NCBI RefSeq assembly: GCF_018343715.1 | Contig: NZ_JAGYPL010000003.1 | Location: forward strand, 379,784 to 443,783 | Source of the DNA: Bacillus sp. FJAT-49711 | Lineage (GTDB): Bacteria > Bacillota > Bacilli > Bacillales > Bacillaceae_C | Direction: 5' to 3' | Length of the DNA stretch: 64,000 bases | Part shown: positions 33,608 to 42,271 of the stretch, piece by piece | Layout of the letters: each line of letters begins with the position of its first letter | Position numbering within the stretch: the first letter of the stretch is position 1 | The notes under the pieces: model-generated | Told to the model about the DNA's origin: nothing | Database searches by the model: none | The model's input: the letters and a program-made list of their open reading frames with translations, nothing else | Made by a program: the position numbers and the translations under genes

Positions 33608-34348
33608 TCAGTCCTGGCTATCTCCCATTCCAGTATAGGAACGAACATTACCTTCCGATAATTTTGCTCCCAATTCGCTATAAAGAGTTTTTCCTTCAGC
33701 AGCCCATAAGAAGCCTCTTCTCATTATTTCGGTCACTTCTGGCATGGCCACGATATCTGCTTGATGGCCTAATGAACAGTAAAAAACGCGGCCTGCTCCC
33801 CAACGCTTTGTCCATACAACCGGCATATCGACTGCTTTATTCGTTGAATGGGGGCCTTCGAAAACAGGAAAACGAGTTGTTGCTAATACTTCAACTGCTG
33901 GATCAACATGTAAATAATATTGCTCACTCACAACTTTGAAATCCGACATTCCTTCCAAAAGTGGACTTGATGAATGTTTAATATTTACCGTATATTCAAT
34001 TCCATCATTTCCAGGATGAGCAACCCAATTGCCTCCTGTCATAAACTGCCAGTCCACATTATTCCGGAAAGAATCACACATACCGCCATGCAATCCTGCT
34101 AAACCGACACCACTTACAATAGCTTCGGAAATATTGAGAGCATAGTTATTTTTAATTTGTCCCATTGTCCAATGCGGAACAATTAAATCAAACGCTTTCA
34201 TTTTTTCCGTATCTGCATATGAATCTAGTGAATTAGAAACTTCTACATTAAAATTCTCTTCTTCTAAGATTCCCTTAAATATTTGCGCAACTTGTTCCGG
34301 TTGATGACCATCCCATCCGCCCCATACAATCAGTGCTTTTTTACTCAT
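33608..34348 (-). CDS. ThuA-like glutamine-amidotransferase-fold protein
   Basis: The 246-residue protein opens MSKKALIVWGGWDGHQPEQVAQIFKGIL and includes GLAGLHGGMCDSFRNNVDWQFMTGGNWVAHPG and PVVWTKRWGAGRVFYCSLGH, the diagnostic blocks of the ThuA/trehalose-utilisation family. The fold resembles class I glutamine amidotransferases. Family members occur in sugar utilisation operons; the reaction is not established. The ATG at 34348 is preferred, with GGGAG eight bases upstream. Confidence 0.9.
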   Translation of the reverse strand: MSKKALIVWGGWDGHQPEQVAQIFKGILEEENFNVEVSNSLDSYADTEKMKAFDLIVPHWTMGQIKNNYALNISEAIVSGVGLAGLHGGMCDSFRNNVDWQFMTGGNWVAHPGNDGIEYTVNIKHSSSPLLEGMSDFKVVSEQYYLHVDPAVEVLATTRFPVFEGPHSTNKAVDMPVVWTKRWGAGRVFYCSLGHQADIVAMPEVTEIMRRGFLWAAEGKTLYSELGAKLSEGNVRSYTGMGDSQD

Positions 34349-34459
34349 ACATTCCACTCCCTACTATGTAATGTAAAAATTTATCAAATAAGCTATCTTC
34401 ATTTTAACAAACATAGGGTTTCCTGTACATTGTTTAACCGCTAAATTAAGTTAAAATTC

Positions 34460-35383
34460 TTAAAAGCGGTTGATTAAACTAACCATATAGGCATCCAAGC
34501 GTTCCTTAATTATTTGAGCCGTTAATCCTGTAAAGCCTAGGTCGGTCCACCCTGGATACACTTCAGGATCCTCCAAAGGAAAATCAACGAGGGAAATGAT
34601 ATCCCAATATGGATCATACTTAAATTTTGGCCCAGCATACAGCTGATAATATGATAAGAAAAGATCCGCTTCCTTCACCCCATATAACTGAGCAAGATTG
34701 ACCCGGCAATGACCAACATCTACCCCTGCTGGACCTTTACATGCATTGAGCCAATCCACGATTCCGCTTACTGAATCCCTTGACCATAGCACATTAGTTG
34801 GATGGTAATCACGATGGATAAAGCATTCTTTGAATTCTGGACGCGGGCCTTTTATAATGGCAAGAACTTTTTTCCATTCTTCCTCCAAGCCCGACCATGC
34901 AGGAATTTCGAATGTATTAGGGTCCTGATATGTATAGTAATAACGCGGAAAATCAGCTTCTACTTTATGTATTTGCACAAGTGCTCGGGCAAGTCCACTT
35001 AGCCAAGATTTCTTATCATCCGGTTCGAGAACAACCTTGCCTTCAAGCTTGGTCATGATAGAAGCATAAGAACCAAAAAGAGTCTTTGTCTCTTCAATCG
35101 CAATGATCTCAGGTGTCGGAAGTTTATGTAGCCTTGTAAAGCGGAGGTTCTCAGCTTCATTAATGACTAAATCTGGACTATTTTCATTCCAGCCTTCTGC
35201 GAAATGTAAACGGACAACATACTCGTTTATCCCCCCATTCTCCAGTAGTCCAACATTAAAAACAAGAGAAGATATTCCTCCCTTTAATTGACTAATAGAT
35301 TCAATCGCAGCTTCTGGATTAATAGAATCTATTACCCACTTTTGTACCTCTTCTGGCAACGTCTTTTTTGTTACTGAATCCAT
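34460..35383 (-). CDS. Aminoglycoside phosphotransferase (APH)-family kinase
   Basis: The 307-residue protein has the APH/choline kinase fold: an N-lobe with ISSLVFNVGL, and a catalytic loop FIHRDYHPTNVLW (Asp as base, Asn metal-binding) followed by GIVDWLNACKGPAGVDVGHCR, which replaces the DFG-like segment. Relatives phosphorylate aminoglycosides, macrolides, homoserine or small metabolites. AGGATGAG precedes the ATG. The substrate is not predictable. Confidence 0.88.
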   Translation of the reverse strand: MDSVTKKTLPEEVQKWVIDSINPEAAIESISQLKGGISSLVFNVGLLENGGINEYVVRLHFAEGWNENSPDLVINEAENLRFTRLHKLPTPEIIAIEETKTLFGSYASIMTKLEGKVVLEPDDKKSWLSGLARALVQIHKVEADFPRYYYTYQDPNTFEIPAWSGLEEEWKKVLAIIKGPRPEFKECFIHRDYHPTNVLWSRDSVSGIVDWLNACKGPAGVDVGHCRVNLAQLYGVKEADLFLSYYQLYAGPKFKYDPYWDIISLVDFPLEDPEVYPGWTDLGFTGLTAQIIKERLDAYMVSLINRF

Positions 35384-35542
35384 CCTATACTCATCCTTTT
35401 ACCTCTCTAATTTTGTTCTAGTTGTTAATTCAATACTACCTTCATGCAATCCTCTATTATATTCTATTAAGATTCTTACTATAGACCTTTTTTACCTTAA
35501 CTGATAAGATAACTTGGACATCATTATGTATAGGAGAATAAT

Positions 35543-36745
35543 ATGAAGAAGTTTGTATTTTTTGCTTGTCTAATCTATTGCTTGAATGGGTTTGGTCATA
35601 TTATCATTGGCACAGTTCTCGAACCAATGGTGCAATCTTACGGTATTCATTATGGAGATGGCGGCCAGCTCATTATGAATCAATTTTTAGGATTTCTAGT
35701 CGGAGTATTATTTGCACCAGCGATTGTAAAAACGATCGGTCGCAAAAATACTCTTTCCCTAGCTCTACTCTGTTTTGCAGTTTCACAATTTGTACTCGGT
35801 TCTGTTTCGAATTGGAATTTTCTATTATTCACGGCTCCTATTGGCGGAGCTGGAATAGGTATTGCAGAGACCGTCGTAGCAGCCCTCATCGTCGGGCATT
35901 TGAAAGAAAAAAAAGCTTCTACGCTTGTACTTTCTGAAGTGTTTTTTGGAGTCGGAGCACTCGTTATACCGATCATTTCTGCCTTTTTTATTTTAAACGG
36001 CATGTGGAATGCTTCTTTTACAGTCGTTGCCATCATCACGAGCGCAACATTGATTGGCTGGTTCTTCCTTTCATTTGGAGAAATGGACCCTATTTTAAAA
36101 AAGCAGGTCAAAGTCCATACACTAAATAAAGAGAAAATAAAGAGAAATCAATATCCACGAAAACAAATTCCTCTTTTAGTAATCGGAGCGTTCTTTTTCT
36201 TTATGTATGTTGGGACAGAAATGGTATTACCCAATTATCTGCCTACGATTATGAGTAAAACAACTAACTTAGATGCTTCATCCCTTGCGTTGAGTATAAC
36301 TGTTTTTTGGTTGGCCATGACGGTTGGAAGACTTTGTATGACTTTCGTTATTGATAAAATTGGTTATACTAAACTTTTTGTTATAAGCTGTATAGGCCAA
36401 TTTTTCGCTTTAATCATTTTTGCTCTATCGCCTTCAATCATCGTTAGTTATGTGGCTATCTTTTTAACAGGTTTATTAATGGGCGGGATATTCTCTATTG
36501 GATTGTTGATCATTAACGAAAATTCTGCTGGGCTAGAAGAATGGACGACAAGTTTACTTGTGGCGATGGGTGGATTAGGTGGAGCCTTCTTACCTAAACT
36601 AGCCGGAGAATTAATCGATCGATTCCCGATATCAGTGACGTTATGGGCTCTTGTACTTTTTGGATTCCTCCTTGTCGTATTGATGGGGGCTATCTTTTAC
36701 TTTAGAAAAGAGACAAATGAAGTGGCGGAAAAAGCCACGGTTTGA
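35543..36745 (+). CDS. MFS transporter (FucP/FsrA-like sugar or drug porter)
   Basis: The 400-residue protein has twelve predicted membrane helices, opens MKKFVFFACLIYCLNGFGHIIIGTVLEPMVQSYGI, and contains the AVSQFVLGSVSNWNFLLFTAPIGGAGIGIAETVVAALI block of fucose-permease-like MFS carriers. AGGAG lies six bases before the ATG. The gene is followed by a strong terminator. Transport of sugar or drug is inferred. Confidence 0.87.
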   Translation: MKKFVFFACLIYCLNGFGHIIIGTVLEPMVQSYGIHYGDGGQLIMNQFLGFLVGVLFAPAIVKTIGRKNTLSLALLCFAVSQFVLGSVSNWNFLLFTAPIGGAGIGIAETVVAALIVGHLKEKKASTLVLSEVFFGVGALVIPIISAFFILNGMWNASFTVVAIITSATLIGWFFLSFGEMDPILKKQVKVHTLNKEKIKRNQYPRKQIPLLVIGAFFFFMYVGTEMVLPNYLPTIMSKTTNLDASSLALSITVFWLAMTVGRLCMTFVIDKIGYTKLFVISCIGQFFALIIFALSPSIIVSYVAIFLTGLLMGGIFSIGLLIINENSAGLEEWTTSLLVAMGGLGGAFLPKLAGELIDRFPISVTLWALVLFGFLLVVLMGAIFYFRKETNEVAEKATV

Positions 36746-36780
36746 ATGTTCTTATGTGGGTTAGCAAACCCCCTTTATTG

Positions 36781-36818
36781 AAGGAGAAGGAGCCATATAG
36801 TTGGCTTCTTCTCCTTTC
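36781..36818 (+). terminator. Terminator after the MFS gene
   Basis: AAGGAGAAGGAGCC pairs with GGCTTCTTCTCCTT around an eight-base loop, followed by TTTCTC. Confidence 0.75.
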
Positions 36819-36825
36819 TCGTATC

Positions 36826-37389
36826 TTATTTATATTCGACTGAAATTTCTTGTATAAAATCCTTTACATACTCATGATCTTTTAATGGGCTTCGTACCTG
36901 TTCATTCCATGTTTCTGTACTCTCTGTTAACTCGTTAAAATTCTCATATCGAGTTTCAATGCTTTTTCTATTTACCTCAATTGTTTTATCCGCAAAATAA
37001 TATTCAATTTTTTCAAGGTTTCCGATTAATGCGAATGCAGCCGTAGAATTATAGATGAGAGATTGATCTAATAGTTGCGTATTGATGCCAGTCGTACTCT
37101 TATTGAAGTTTACGATCACTGTTAGATCATCTGATTTCAGTTCAAAATCCTTCAACATATCATATAATGGTAGATGACCAAAAAGCTGTGTAGTATTTGC
37201 TGCATTTCCCATATAAGGGTTTTTATATTGTTTTATATACTCCACATCATGTGTAAGTGGCTTTTTTTGATCGACCAAATACTGTTCCGCGGCTGCATTT
37301 TGTTTGGGAATGATTACGAACTGAACAGCAGCAAATAATATCAATCCAAAGACTAGTAACACAATGATCCATTTCCCTAACCTACTCAT
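36826..37389 (-). CDS. DUF4825-domain membrane-anchored protein (PadR module 2)
   Basis: The 187-residue protein has an N-terminal membrane anchor (about residues 8-27) and an extracytoplasmic domain (DVEYIKQYKNPYMGNAANTTQLFGHLPL ... FALIGNLEKIEYYFADKTIEVNR) that matches the DUF4825 pattern. Its ATG overlaps the preceding HAAS gene. The function is unknown; DUF4825 domains are also fused to BlaR-type sensors, so ligand or wall sensing is possible. Confidence 0.82.
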   Translation of the reverse strand: MSRLGKWIIVLLVFGLILFAAVQFVIIPKQNAAAEQYLVDQKKPLTHDVEYIKQYKNPYMGNAANTTQLFGHLPLYDMLKDFELKSDDLTVIVNFNKSTTGINTQLLDQSLIYNSTAAFALIGNLEKIEYYFADKTIEVNRKSIETRYENFNELTESTETWNEQVRSPLKDHEYVKDFIQEISVEYK

Positions 37390-38056
37390 GTTGTTCCCCC
37401 ACTTCGAATTGTGGAATTATTTTCCCCCAGGTTGTAAAAATGAGCGGAATGATGATTGAAATAAATGGCAAAGCATATCTTGCTACTAACACACCAAATT
37501 GGTAGGGTCCTTCTAAATGAATAGGTCTTGCAAACCAAATATTGCTCCCAAACAAAATGGCCGTAATGCAACCCAAAATAATGAATATAAATAGAAACCA
37601 TAAAAGCCATATTACTTTCTTTATCCTTATAAAGGACACTATGTTTAACCGTCCATTTCTTTCTGGATTAAGTGTTTTTCTTAAAAACAAATTGATGACG
37701 AAAAGAACAAAGACAACCAAAAGCAACATGAAATTAACAATAATTCCGATTCCAACGATCGTAAATGGAATTGTGATAATCCAAGCAACAATAAAATATA
37801 AAAAAACAATTTGATAGGATTTATAAATAAATTGATTGATCTTGATTGGAATATTGCTATCAATGAGGTCATCTATATTGGTTATGCTGCTCTTAGCTTT
37901 AGCAACTGCACTTTTTTCATCTTCACCTTCTGCGACGAGATGCGAAACCTTCGCTTCCAAATTCCCTAAGATTTCTTCCTTCAATTCAGCAATATCGCGA
38001 TGATCTTTATATTTTTTAAATAAATCGTCAACATGCAACTTTAATTCATTCATCAT
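37382..38056 (-). CDS. HAAS/DUF1700-like membrane protein (PadR module 2)
   Basis: The protein of about 224 residues begins with an amphipathic HAAS-type region (DDLFKKYKDHRDIAELKEEILGNLEAKVSHLVAEGEDEKSAVAKA) followed by four membrane helices. It overlaps the PadR gene and is coupled to the DUF4825 gene downstream. Starts at 38056 or 38053 are equally good behind GAGGTG. The function is unknown; it presumably works with the adjacent PadR regulator and DUF4825 protein. Confidence 0.82.
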   Translation of the reverse strand: MMNELKLHVDDLFKKYKDHRDIAELKEEILGNLEAKVSHLVAEGEDEKSAVAKAKSSITNIDDLIDSNIPIKINQFIYKSYQIVFLYFIVAWIITIPFTIVGIGIIVNFMLLLVVFVLFVINLFLRKTLNPERNGRLNIVSFIRIKKVIWLLWFLFIFIILGCITAILFGSNIWFARPIHLEGPYQFGVLVARYALPFISIIIPLIFTTWGKIIPQFEVGEQHE

Positions 38057-38402
38057 TTTCACCTCTTTTTACAATCAACAGATCAATTAGTTCCTTTGCA
38101 TTAAGCCATAAATCCACAGCCTCTTTATAAGACATCTCTCCAGCATCCGTGATTTTATAATACTTTCGCCTTCCCCCTTGGCTTTCGTCTCCCCAATAAG
38201 CCGAAATGAACTTTTGTTTCTCTAATCTTTTCAAGCTTGTATAGAGAGATGGCTCTTTTAATTCAAATGTTCCATTGCTTTGCTCAAAAATGGTTTTAAT
38301 AATGTCATATCCGTAATTATCCCCTTCAGATAAAACCCGCAATATGATCGTATCAATATGCCCACGAATCAAATCGCTGCTGATGGGAGAAGCCTTATCC
38401 AT
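38046..38402 (-). CDS. PadR-family transcriptional regulator (module 2)
   Basis: The 118-residue protein has the PadR winged helix (GHIDTIILRVLSEGDNYGYDIIKTI, EPSLYTSLKRLEKQKFISAYWGDESQGGRRKYYKIT) and a C-terminal dimerisation helix. The ATG at 38402 is chosen for the upstream GAGGAGGG. The perfect dyad ACACAT-N6-ATGTGT lies directly beside the predicted -10 element, suggesting autorepression. Confidence 0.9.
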   Translation of the reverse strand: MDKASPISSDLIRGHIDTIILRVLSEGDNYGYDIIKTIFEQSNGTFELKEPSLYTSLKRLEKQKFISAYWGDESQGGRRKYYKITDAGEMSYKEAVDLWLNAKELIDLLIVKRGENDE

Positions 38403-38425
38403 AAAAACCCTCCTCTTACCTTTGC

Positions 38426-38449
38426 ATTGTAACACATATTACTATGTGT
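38426..38449 (-). promoter_or_regulatory. -10 element and PadR operator of module 2
   Basis: TACAAT (38426-38431 on the minus strand) directly adjoins the inverted repeat ACACAT-ATTACT-ATGTGT (38432-38449). ATGT/ACAT half-sites are typical of PadR targets, so local autoregulation is likely. Confidence 0.6.
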
Positions 38450-38529
38450 GATGAAGTACCCTTATAAAAGTTACCATTAATAATTTTGTTAAGTTGGTAT
38501 AATAAGGGAGAAGAGAGGTGGATAGAATA

Positions 38530-39441
38530 ATGAAATCTTTTAAACTAGATATGGATTTAACTACTGCCATTACGATTATCCAAAACATCATAAATGATTC
38601 AGTATCCCATGTTGAGGCCATCAACTTCGGCGAACTGAGCAAAGTCTTTAGTTATAACAACAAAGGCAAAGATTATATCATTCATTTTAATAAGAACGGT
38701 GAGAGATTTATAAAAGACGAGTATTTATATGAAAAACTATCAAAGTTAGGCATTCCCATACCAAGAATTGAAAGAAACGGTAAGTTTAATGATTTAGCAT
38801 TTTCAATATCAGAAAAAGCTTCTGGACAATCGTTAGTTGCTTATCCTGAAAATAAAGTTAGGAAAGTTTTACCTTCGCTAGCTATTGAATATAAGAAAAT
38901 GACCGAAATTCTACTTGATTCAACTGAAAAGTATGGAGCAATTGACCATAATGGAGAAGCAGTTTTTGATACGTGGCAACAATATATTGAATCATTTTTT
39001 CAAAGAAATCAGGAGGGGTTTTGGAAGGATTGGTATGCCCTCTTTGAACATAGTTTCTTGGAAAAAGAGGTTTTTGACTATTATTACGAGATGATGATGG
39101 AATTATCATTATCTACCCCAAAAGAAAAATATCTAGTTCATGGAGATTTTCACTTAGGAAATATTATTTCAGATGGCAAGGATATTACCGCCATTGTTGA
39201 TTGGGAAATGGCAATGTATGGAGACTTTATGTTCGATATTGCTAACCTGCACTTCTGGGCTCCTCAATTACAAATTCCTCAAGTCTTTCTCGCAGCCTGG
39301 GATGATGAAGGTATACCTAATTTCAGAGAACGATTAAAGTGTGGGATGCTATTTAAAGGGATAGATGGTCTCAGGTTTTTTGCAAAAAAGGAAGATAAAG
39401 CGGCATATGAAATGATAAAGAATAAACTCTCTTCCATATAA
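38530..39441 (+). CDS. APH-family phosphotransferase
   Basis: The 303-residue kinase-fold protein has the catalytic loop YLVHGDFHLGNII and the metal-binding AIVDWEMAMYGDFMFDIANLHFW. The N-lobe contains INFGELSKVFSYNNKGKDYIIHF. The ATG at 38530 follows GAGGTGG by eight bases; a GTG four codons upstream is less likely. It resembles hygromycin/aminoglycoside phosphotransferase-like proteins; the substrate is unknown. Confidence 0.87.
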   Translation: MKSFKLDMDLTTAITIIQNIINDSVSHVEAINFGELSKVFSYNNKGKDYIIHFNKNGERFIKDEYLYEKLSKLGIPIPRIERNGKFNDLAFSISEKASGQSLVAYPENKVRKVLPSLAIEYKKMTEILLDSTEKYGAIDHNGEAVFDTWQQYIESFFQRNQEGFWKDWYALFEHSFLEKEVFDYYYEMMMELSLSTPKEKYLVHGDFHLGNIISDGKDITAIVDWEMAMYGDFMFDIANLHFWAPQLQIPQVFLAAWDDEGIPNFRERLKCGMLFKGIDGLRFFAKKEDKAAYEMIKNKLSSI

Positions 39442-39444
39442 TTA

Positions 39445-39484
39445 AAATAACCAGTTGGCTGGTGCCCCTTCCAACTGGTTATTG
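39445..39484 (+). terminator. Terminator between convergent phosphotransferase and S51 peptidase genes
   Basis: AATAACCAGTTGG pairs perfectly with CCAACTGGTTATT around a 12-base loop. Confidence 0.75.
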
Positions 39485-39491
39485 AAACTTG

Positions 39492-40151
39492 TTAATTTAT
39501 CTTATTTATTATTCCATTTTCTAATTGATAAACACCTTCACCATCAGTAGATTCAAGATGTCCGTTTAAAAAGTACATGCCCGTACGTTCATCAATCCCA
39601 TAATTCACATGATTGCTGAAGTGGCTGGCAGCATTTCTTAAATGATCCTCATCATTCCATTCAGAATAATGTACAGCTATTAATACATTTGATAGTAAGC
39701 CCAATCCTCTTCGATGTTGAAATTCGTTTTGTACATTATCATTAGGAGAAATCACGCATAGCTCCGGACTAATTAATGCGCCAGCTGAAAAACCAGCTAC
39801 TGGGGCACCTTGTTCATATCGATTTTTTAGCACCTTAGAAATCTCGGTATCAACGATATAATCCGCATATAAATTCGTATCTCCTCCACCAATCACGATT
39901 CCTGAACTATTTGTGATGCATTTGACCGCTTGTTCAATCGGAGTAGTTCGAAGGGGCAAATAATGAAAGTTATGAATGCCTAATTTCTCTAATTCCCCTG
40001 TATAAACCGGCATATATTCCTCCCAACCTTCTCTTTCTACAAATAAAATAGAGACGGGTTGATTTGAACAGGAAGCTTTTCTTACAAATAAATTTGCCAT
40101 ATTGCTGGTGAAGGGAGGTCCGCCACCGAAAAGAAATAAATGTCTGTCCAT
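39492..40151 (-). CDS. Peptidase S51 (dipeptidase E/cyanophycinase-like)
   Basis: The 219-residue protein has the S51 class I glutamine-amidotransferase-like fold with GIVIGGGDTNLY and the nucleophile elbow GFSAGA (catalytic Ser), and a His in LNGHLE. Family members cleave aspartyl dipeptides or cyanophycin. Its ATG lies at 40151. It appears monocistronic. The substrate is unknown. Confidence 0.87.
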   Translation of the reverse strand: MDRHLFLFGGGPPFTSNMANLFVRKASCSNQPVSILFVEREGWEEYMPVYTGELEKLGIHNFHYLPLRTTPIEQAVKCITNSSGIVIGGGDTNLYADYIVDTEISKVLKNRYEQGAPVAGFSAGALISPELCVISPNDNVQNEFQHRRGLGLLSNVLIAVHYSEWNDEDHLRNAASHFSNHVNYGIDERTGMYFLNGHLESTDGEGVYQLENGIINKIN

Positions 40152-40366
40152 TACTACACCTACTTAGCACTTATTTTTTCCATTCATAAAATTAATTGTC
40201 TCTGATGACTTTTCATTTTACCACTTCCGTCGTTATAATGAGGAATATGGTTCCACCCCTTCCATTATGTGTAATTATTATATCAAAATATGTATTTCAT
40301 TTACCCAATTAGATTTTATCATTAATAATCTAGTATAATCCTATGCTTAAAAAACGAGGTGTTTTT

Positions 40367-40906
40367 TTGAATTTAGTAGCTTGGTTAATTGTTGCGAGTG
40401 AAATTGGTTTTTGGGTATTGATTATTTTAGGACTTGTCACAAGGTATATTTTAAAAAGGAAAAAGCTTGGTTTACTATTCTTGGCCTTAACTCCAGTCAT
40501 AGACTTAATTCTATTAATTGCAACGAGTGTCGATCTATATCGCGGTGCCACTGCTACGGCTGCACATGCACTAGCTGCGATTTATATTGGGGTCTCGATA
40601 GCCTTTGGTAAAAGTATGATTCAATGGGCTGATATTCGCTTTCAATATTACATTACGAAACAAGGGCAGAAACCAACACGCCGTTATGGATTAGATTATG
40701 CGAAACATTACTTTAAAAGTTGGGGTCAGCATGTGCTCGCTTATATAATAGGGGCAGGTTTTTTAGCAGGGCTTATCTTTTTGATTAAAGATTCTGCAAG
40801 AACAGAGGTATTGGCGGGATTTATAAAAGTTTGGACAATTGTACTAGGAATCGATTTTGCAATCTCCATTAGTTACTTCCTTTCCCCAAAAAAAGCAAAA
40901 GAATGA
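40367..40906 (+). CDS. Small integral membrane protein
   Basis: The 179-residue protein has about four membrane helices (residues 2-25, 38-57, 65-88, 128-172) separated by a positively charged loop (GQKPTRRYGLDYAKHYFKSWGQH). I do not recognise a named family. TTG 40367 follows GAGGTG and is preferred. The ATG at 40343 lies only three bases after a TATAAT (40334-40339) and would give a leaderless message. A clear terminator follows. Confidence 0.7.
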   Translation: MNLVAWLIVASEIGFWVLIILGLVTRYILKRKKLGLLFLALTPVIDLILLIATSVDLYRGATATAAHALAAIYIGVSIAFGKSMIQWADIRFQYYITKQGQKPTRRYGLDYAKHYFKSWGQHVLAYIIGAGFLAGLIFLIKDSARTEVLAGFIKVWTIVLGIDFAISISYFLSPKKAKE

Positions 40907-40941
40907 CGAGCGAATTTGATTACGCTTGCCATTCTTTTTTT
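40896..40941 (+). terminator. Terminator between the membrane-protein gene and glcF
   Basis: GAATGACGAGCG pairs with CGCTTGCCATTC (one mismatch, one wobble) and is followed by seven T residues. It lies between two convergent genes. Confidence 0.8.
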
Positions 40942-42271
40942 ATTCGTTGCACGCCTCTAACAACAAATCAACAATATGGACAGCGCGAACGCTATCTGAC
41001 AATCCTTCTCTTTCAATTCCAAGCTTCATTTGAAGAAGACAACCAGGATTGGCTGTGACAATGGTATGGGCTTTTGTGTCGGCTACCTTCTCCATTTTAT
41101 GATCTAAAATTTGCATCGACATTTCCGATTCTATGATATTATAGATTCCCGCAGATCCGCAGCAGCTATCTGCCTTTTCCATTTCCTTAAAATCCACACC
41201 TTGGATTGCTGCAATCAATGCTCTTGGTGCAATAAATGTTTTCATCACATTGCGAAGATGGCAGGAATCCTGATACGTAATAATTTGATTTTTAACGGAA
41301 AGTGATACCTCATTATGGAAATTAAGTTCATACAATATTTGCGATATGTCCTTCATTTTAGCTGTGAAGGCTTTTGCACGATCAGCAAAATGAGGATCAT
41401 CTTTTAGCAGGTGATCATAATCGATTAAGAAGGCGCCACATCCGCCAGCATTAACAATAAAGTAATCTGCTTGGGTTTTCTCAAATGCTTCAATATTCCT
41501 CTTTGCAAGTTCCTTCGCTATATCCTTTTCACCGCTATGGCCATGCAGTGCTCCGCAGCAATTTTGTCCTTCTGGAATGACGATTTCACAGCCCGCTTTC
41601 TGGAGAAGCTTTAAGGTCGCATCGTTCGTCTCCATAAACATCGTATCCATCAAACATCCGCGAAAGAAAGCCACTGTTGCTTTTACTTGTTTCGTCTTCG
41701 CTGAAAGATTTGATGGTCTATTTTTCATCACTTTTTTTGAAGGCACTTCAGGCAATGACTGTTCCATTTGTCTAAGATTTTCAGGAAAAAGTCTCATAAA
41801 ACCTATTTTTCGAGCAGCAGTTTGTAAGCCGCTTTTTTGGTAAAAGTTAAGTAGTCCTACAGCGTTTGCCATTCTATTCTGATAGGGAAAAATTCCTTCG
41901 AACACTGTTTTTCGTAGTGCCTTTACTGAAAGAGAATGACGATTATAATCATTAAATATATCCCTTGCTTCCTCAAGCAAATGTCCATATTGAACACCAG
42001 CAGGACAAACGGGTTCACATGCACGGCATCCAAGACAAAGATTTAACGATTTTTCTACATCGTCATCTGGACTAATTAAACCATCGTGGACTGCTTTCAT
42101 TAAAGCTATGCGACCACGAGGTGAATGCGTTTCATCAAATCCAGTTTCAATATAAGTTGGACAAGCAGGCAAACAAAAACCGCAGCGCATACAGTTTAGT
42201 AATTCCGTCTCATCCATTCTGTCTGTAAATGCTTCTTGAATCGCCTTTTCCCTTTTTGTCATTTCAATCAT
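40940..42271 (-). CDS. glcF: Glycolate oxidase iron-sulfur subunit
   Basis: The 443-residue protein carries two 4Fe-4S ferredoxin motifs (CMRCGFCLPACP and CLGCRACEPVCP) followed by two CCG-type domains (NCCGALHGHSG and DSCCGSAGIYNI) that bind further cofactors. It passes electrons from the flavoprotein GlcD to the respiratory chain during oxidation of glycolate to glyoxylate. Its ATG overlaps the glcD stop by four bases. No glcE homologue lies in the operon, the usual arrangement in Bacillus. Confidence 0.93.
   Translation of the reverse strand: MIEMTKREKAIQEAFTDRMDETELLNCMRCGFCLPACPTYIETGFDETHSPRGRIALMKAVHDGLISPDDDVEKSLNLCLGCRACEPVCPAGVQYGHLLEEARDIFNDYNRHSLSVKALRKTVFEGIFPYQNRMANAVGLLNFYQKSGLQTAARKIGFMRLFPENLRQMEQSLPEVPSKKVMKNRPSNLSAKTKQVKATVAFFRGCLMDTMFMETNDATLKLLQKAGCEIVIPEGQNCCGALHGHSGEKDIAKELAKRNIEAFEKTQADYFIVNAGGCGAFLIDYDHLLKDDPHFADRAKAFTAKMKDISQILYELNFHNEVSLSVKNQIITYQDSCHLRNVMKTFIAPRALIAAIQGVDFKEMEKADSCCGSAGIYNIIESEMSMQILDHKMEKVADTKAHTIVTANPGCLLQMKLGIEREGLSDSVRAVHIVDLLLEACNE

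Noticed and set aside
35566-35937. 123-codon overlapping plus-strand frame.
   Set aside because: It lies inside the MFS gene in another frame, lacks a ribosome binding site and has an arginine/serine-rich composition typical of a shadow.
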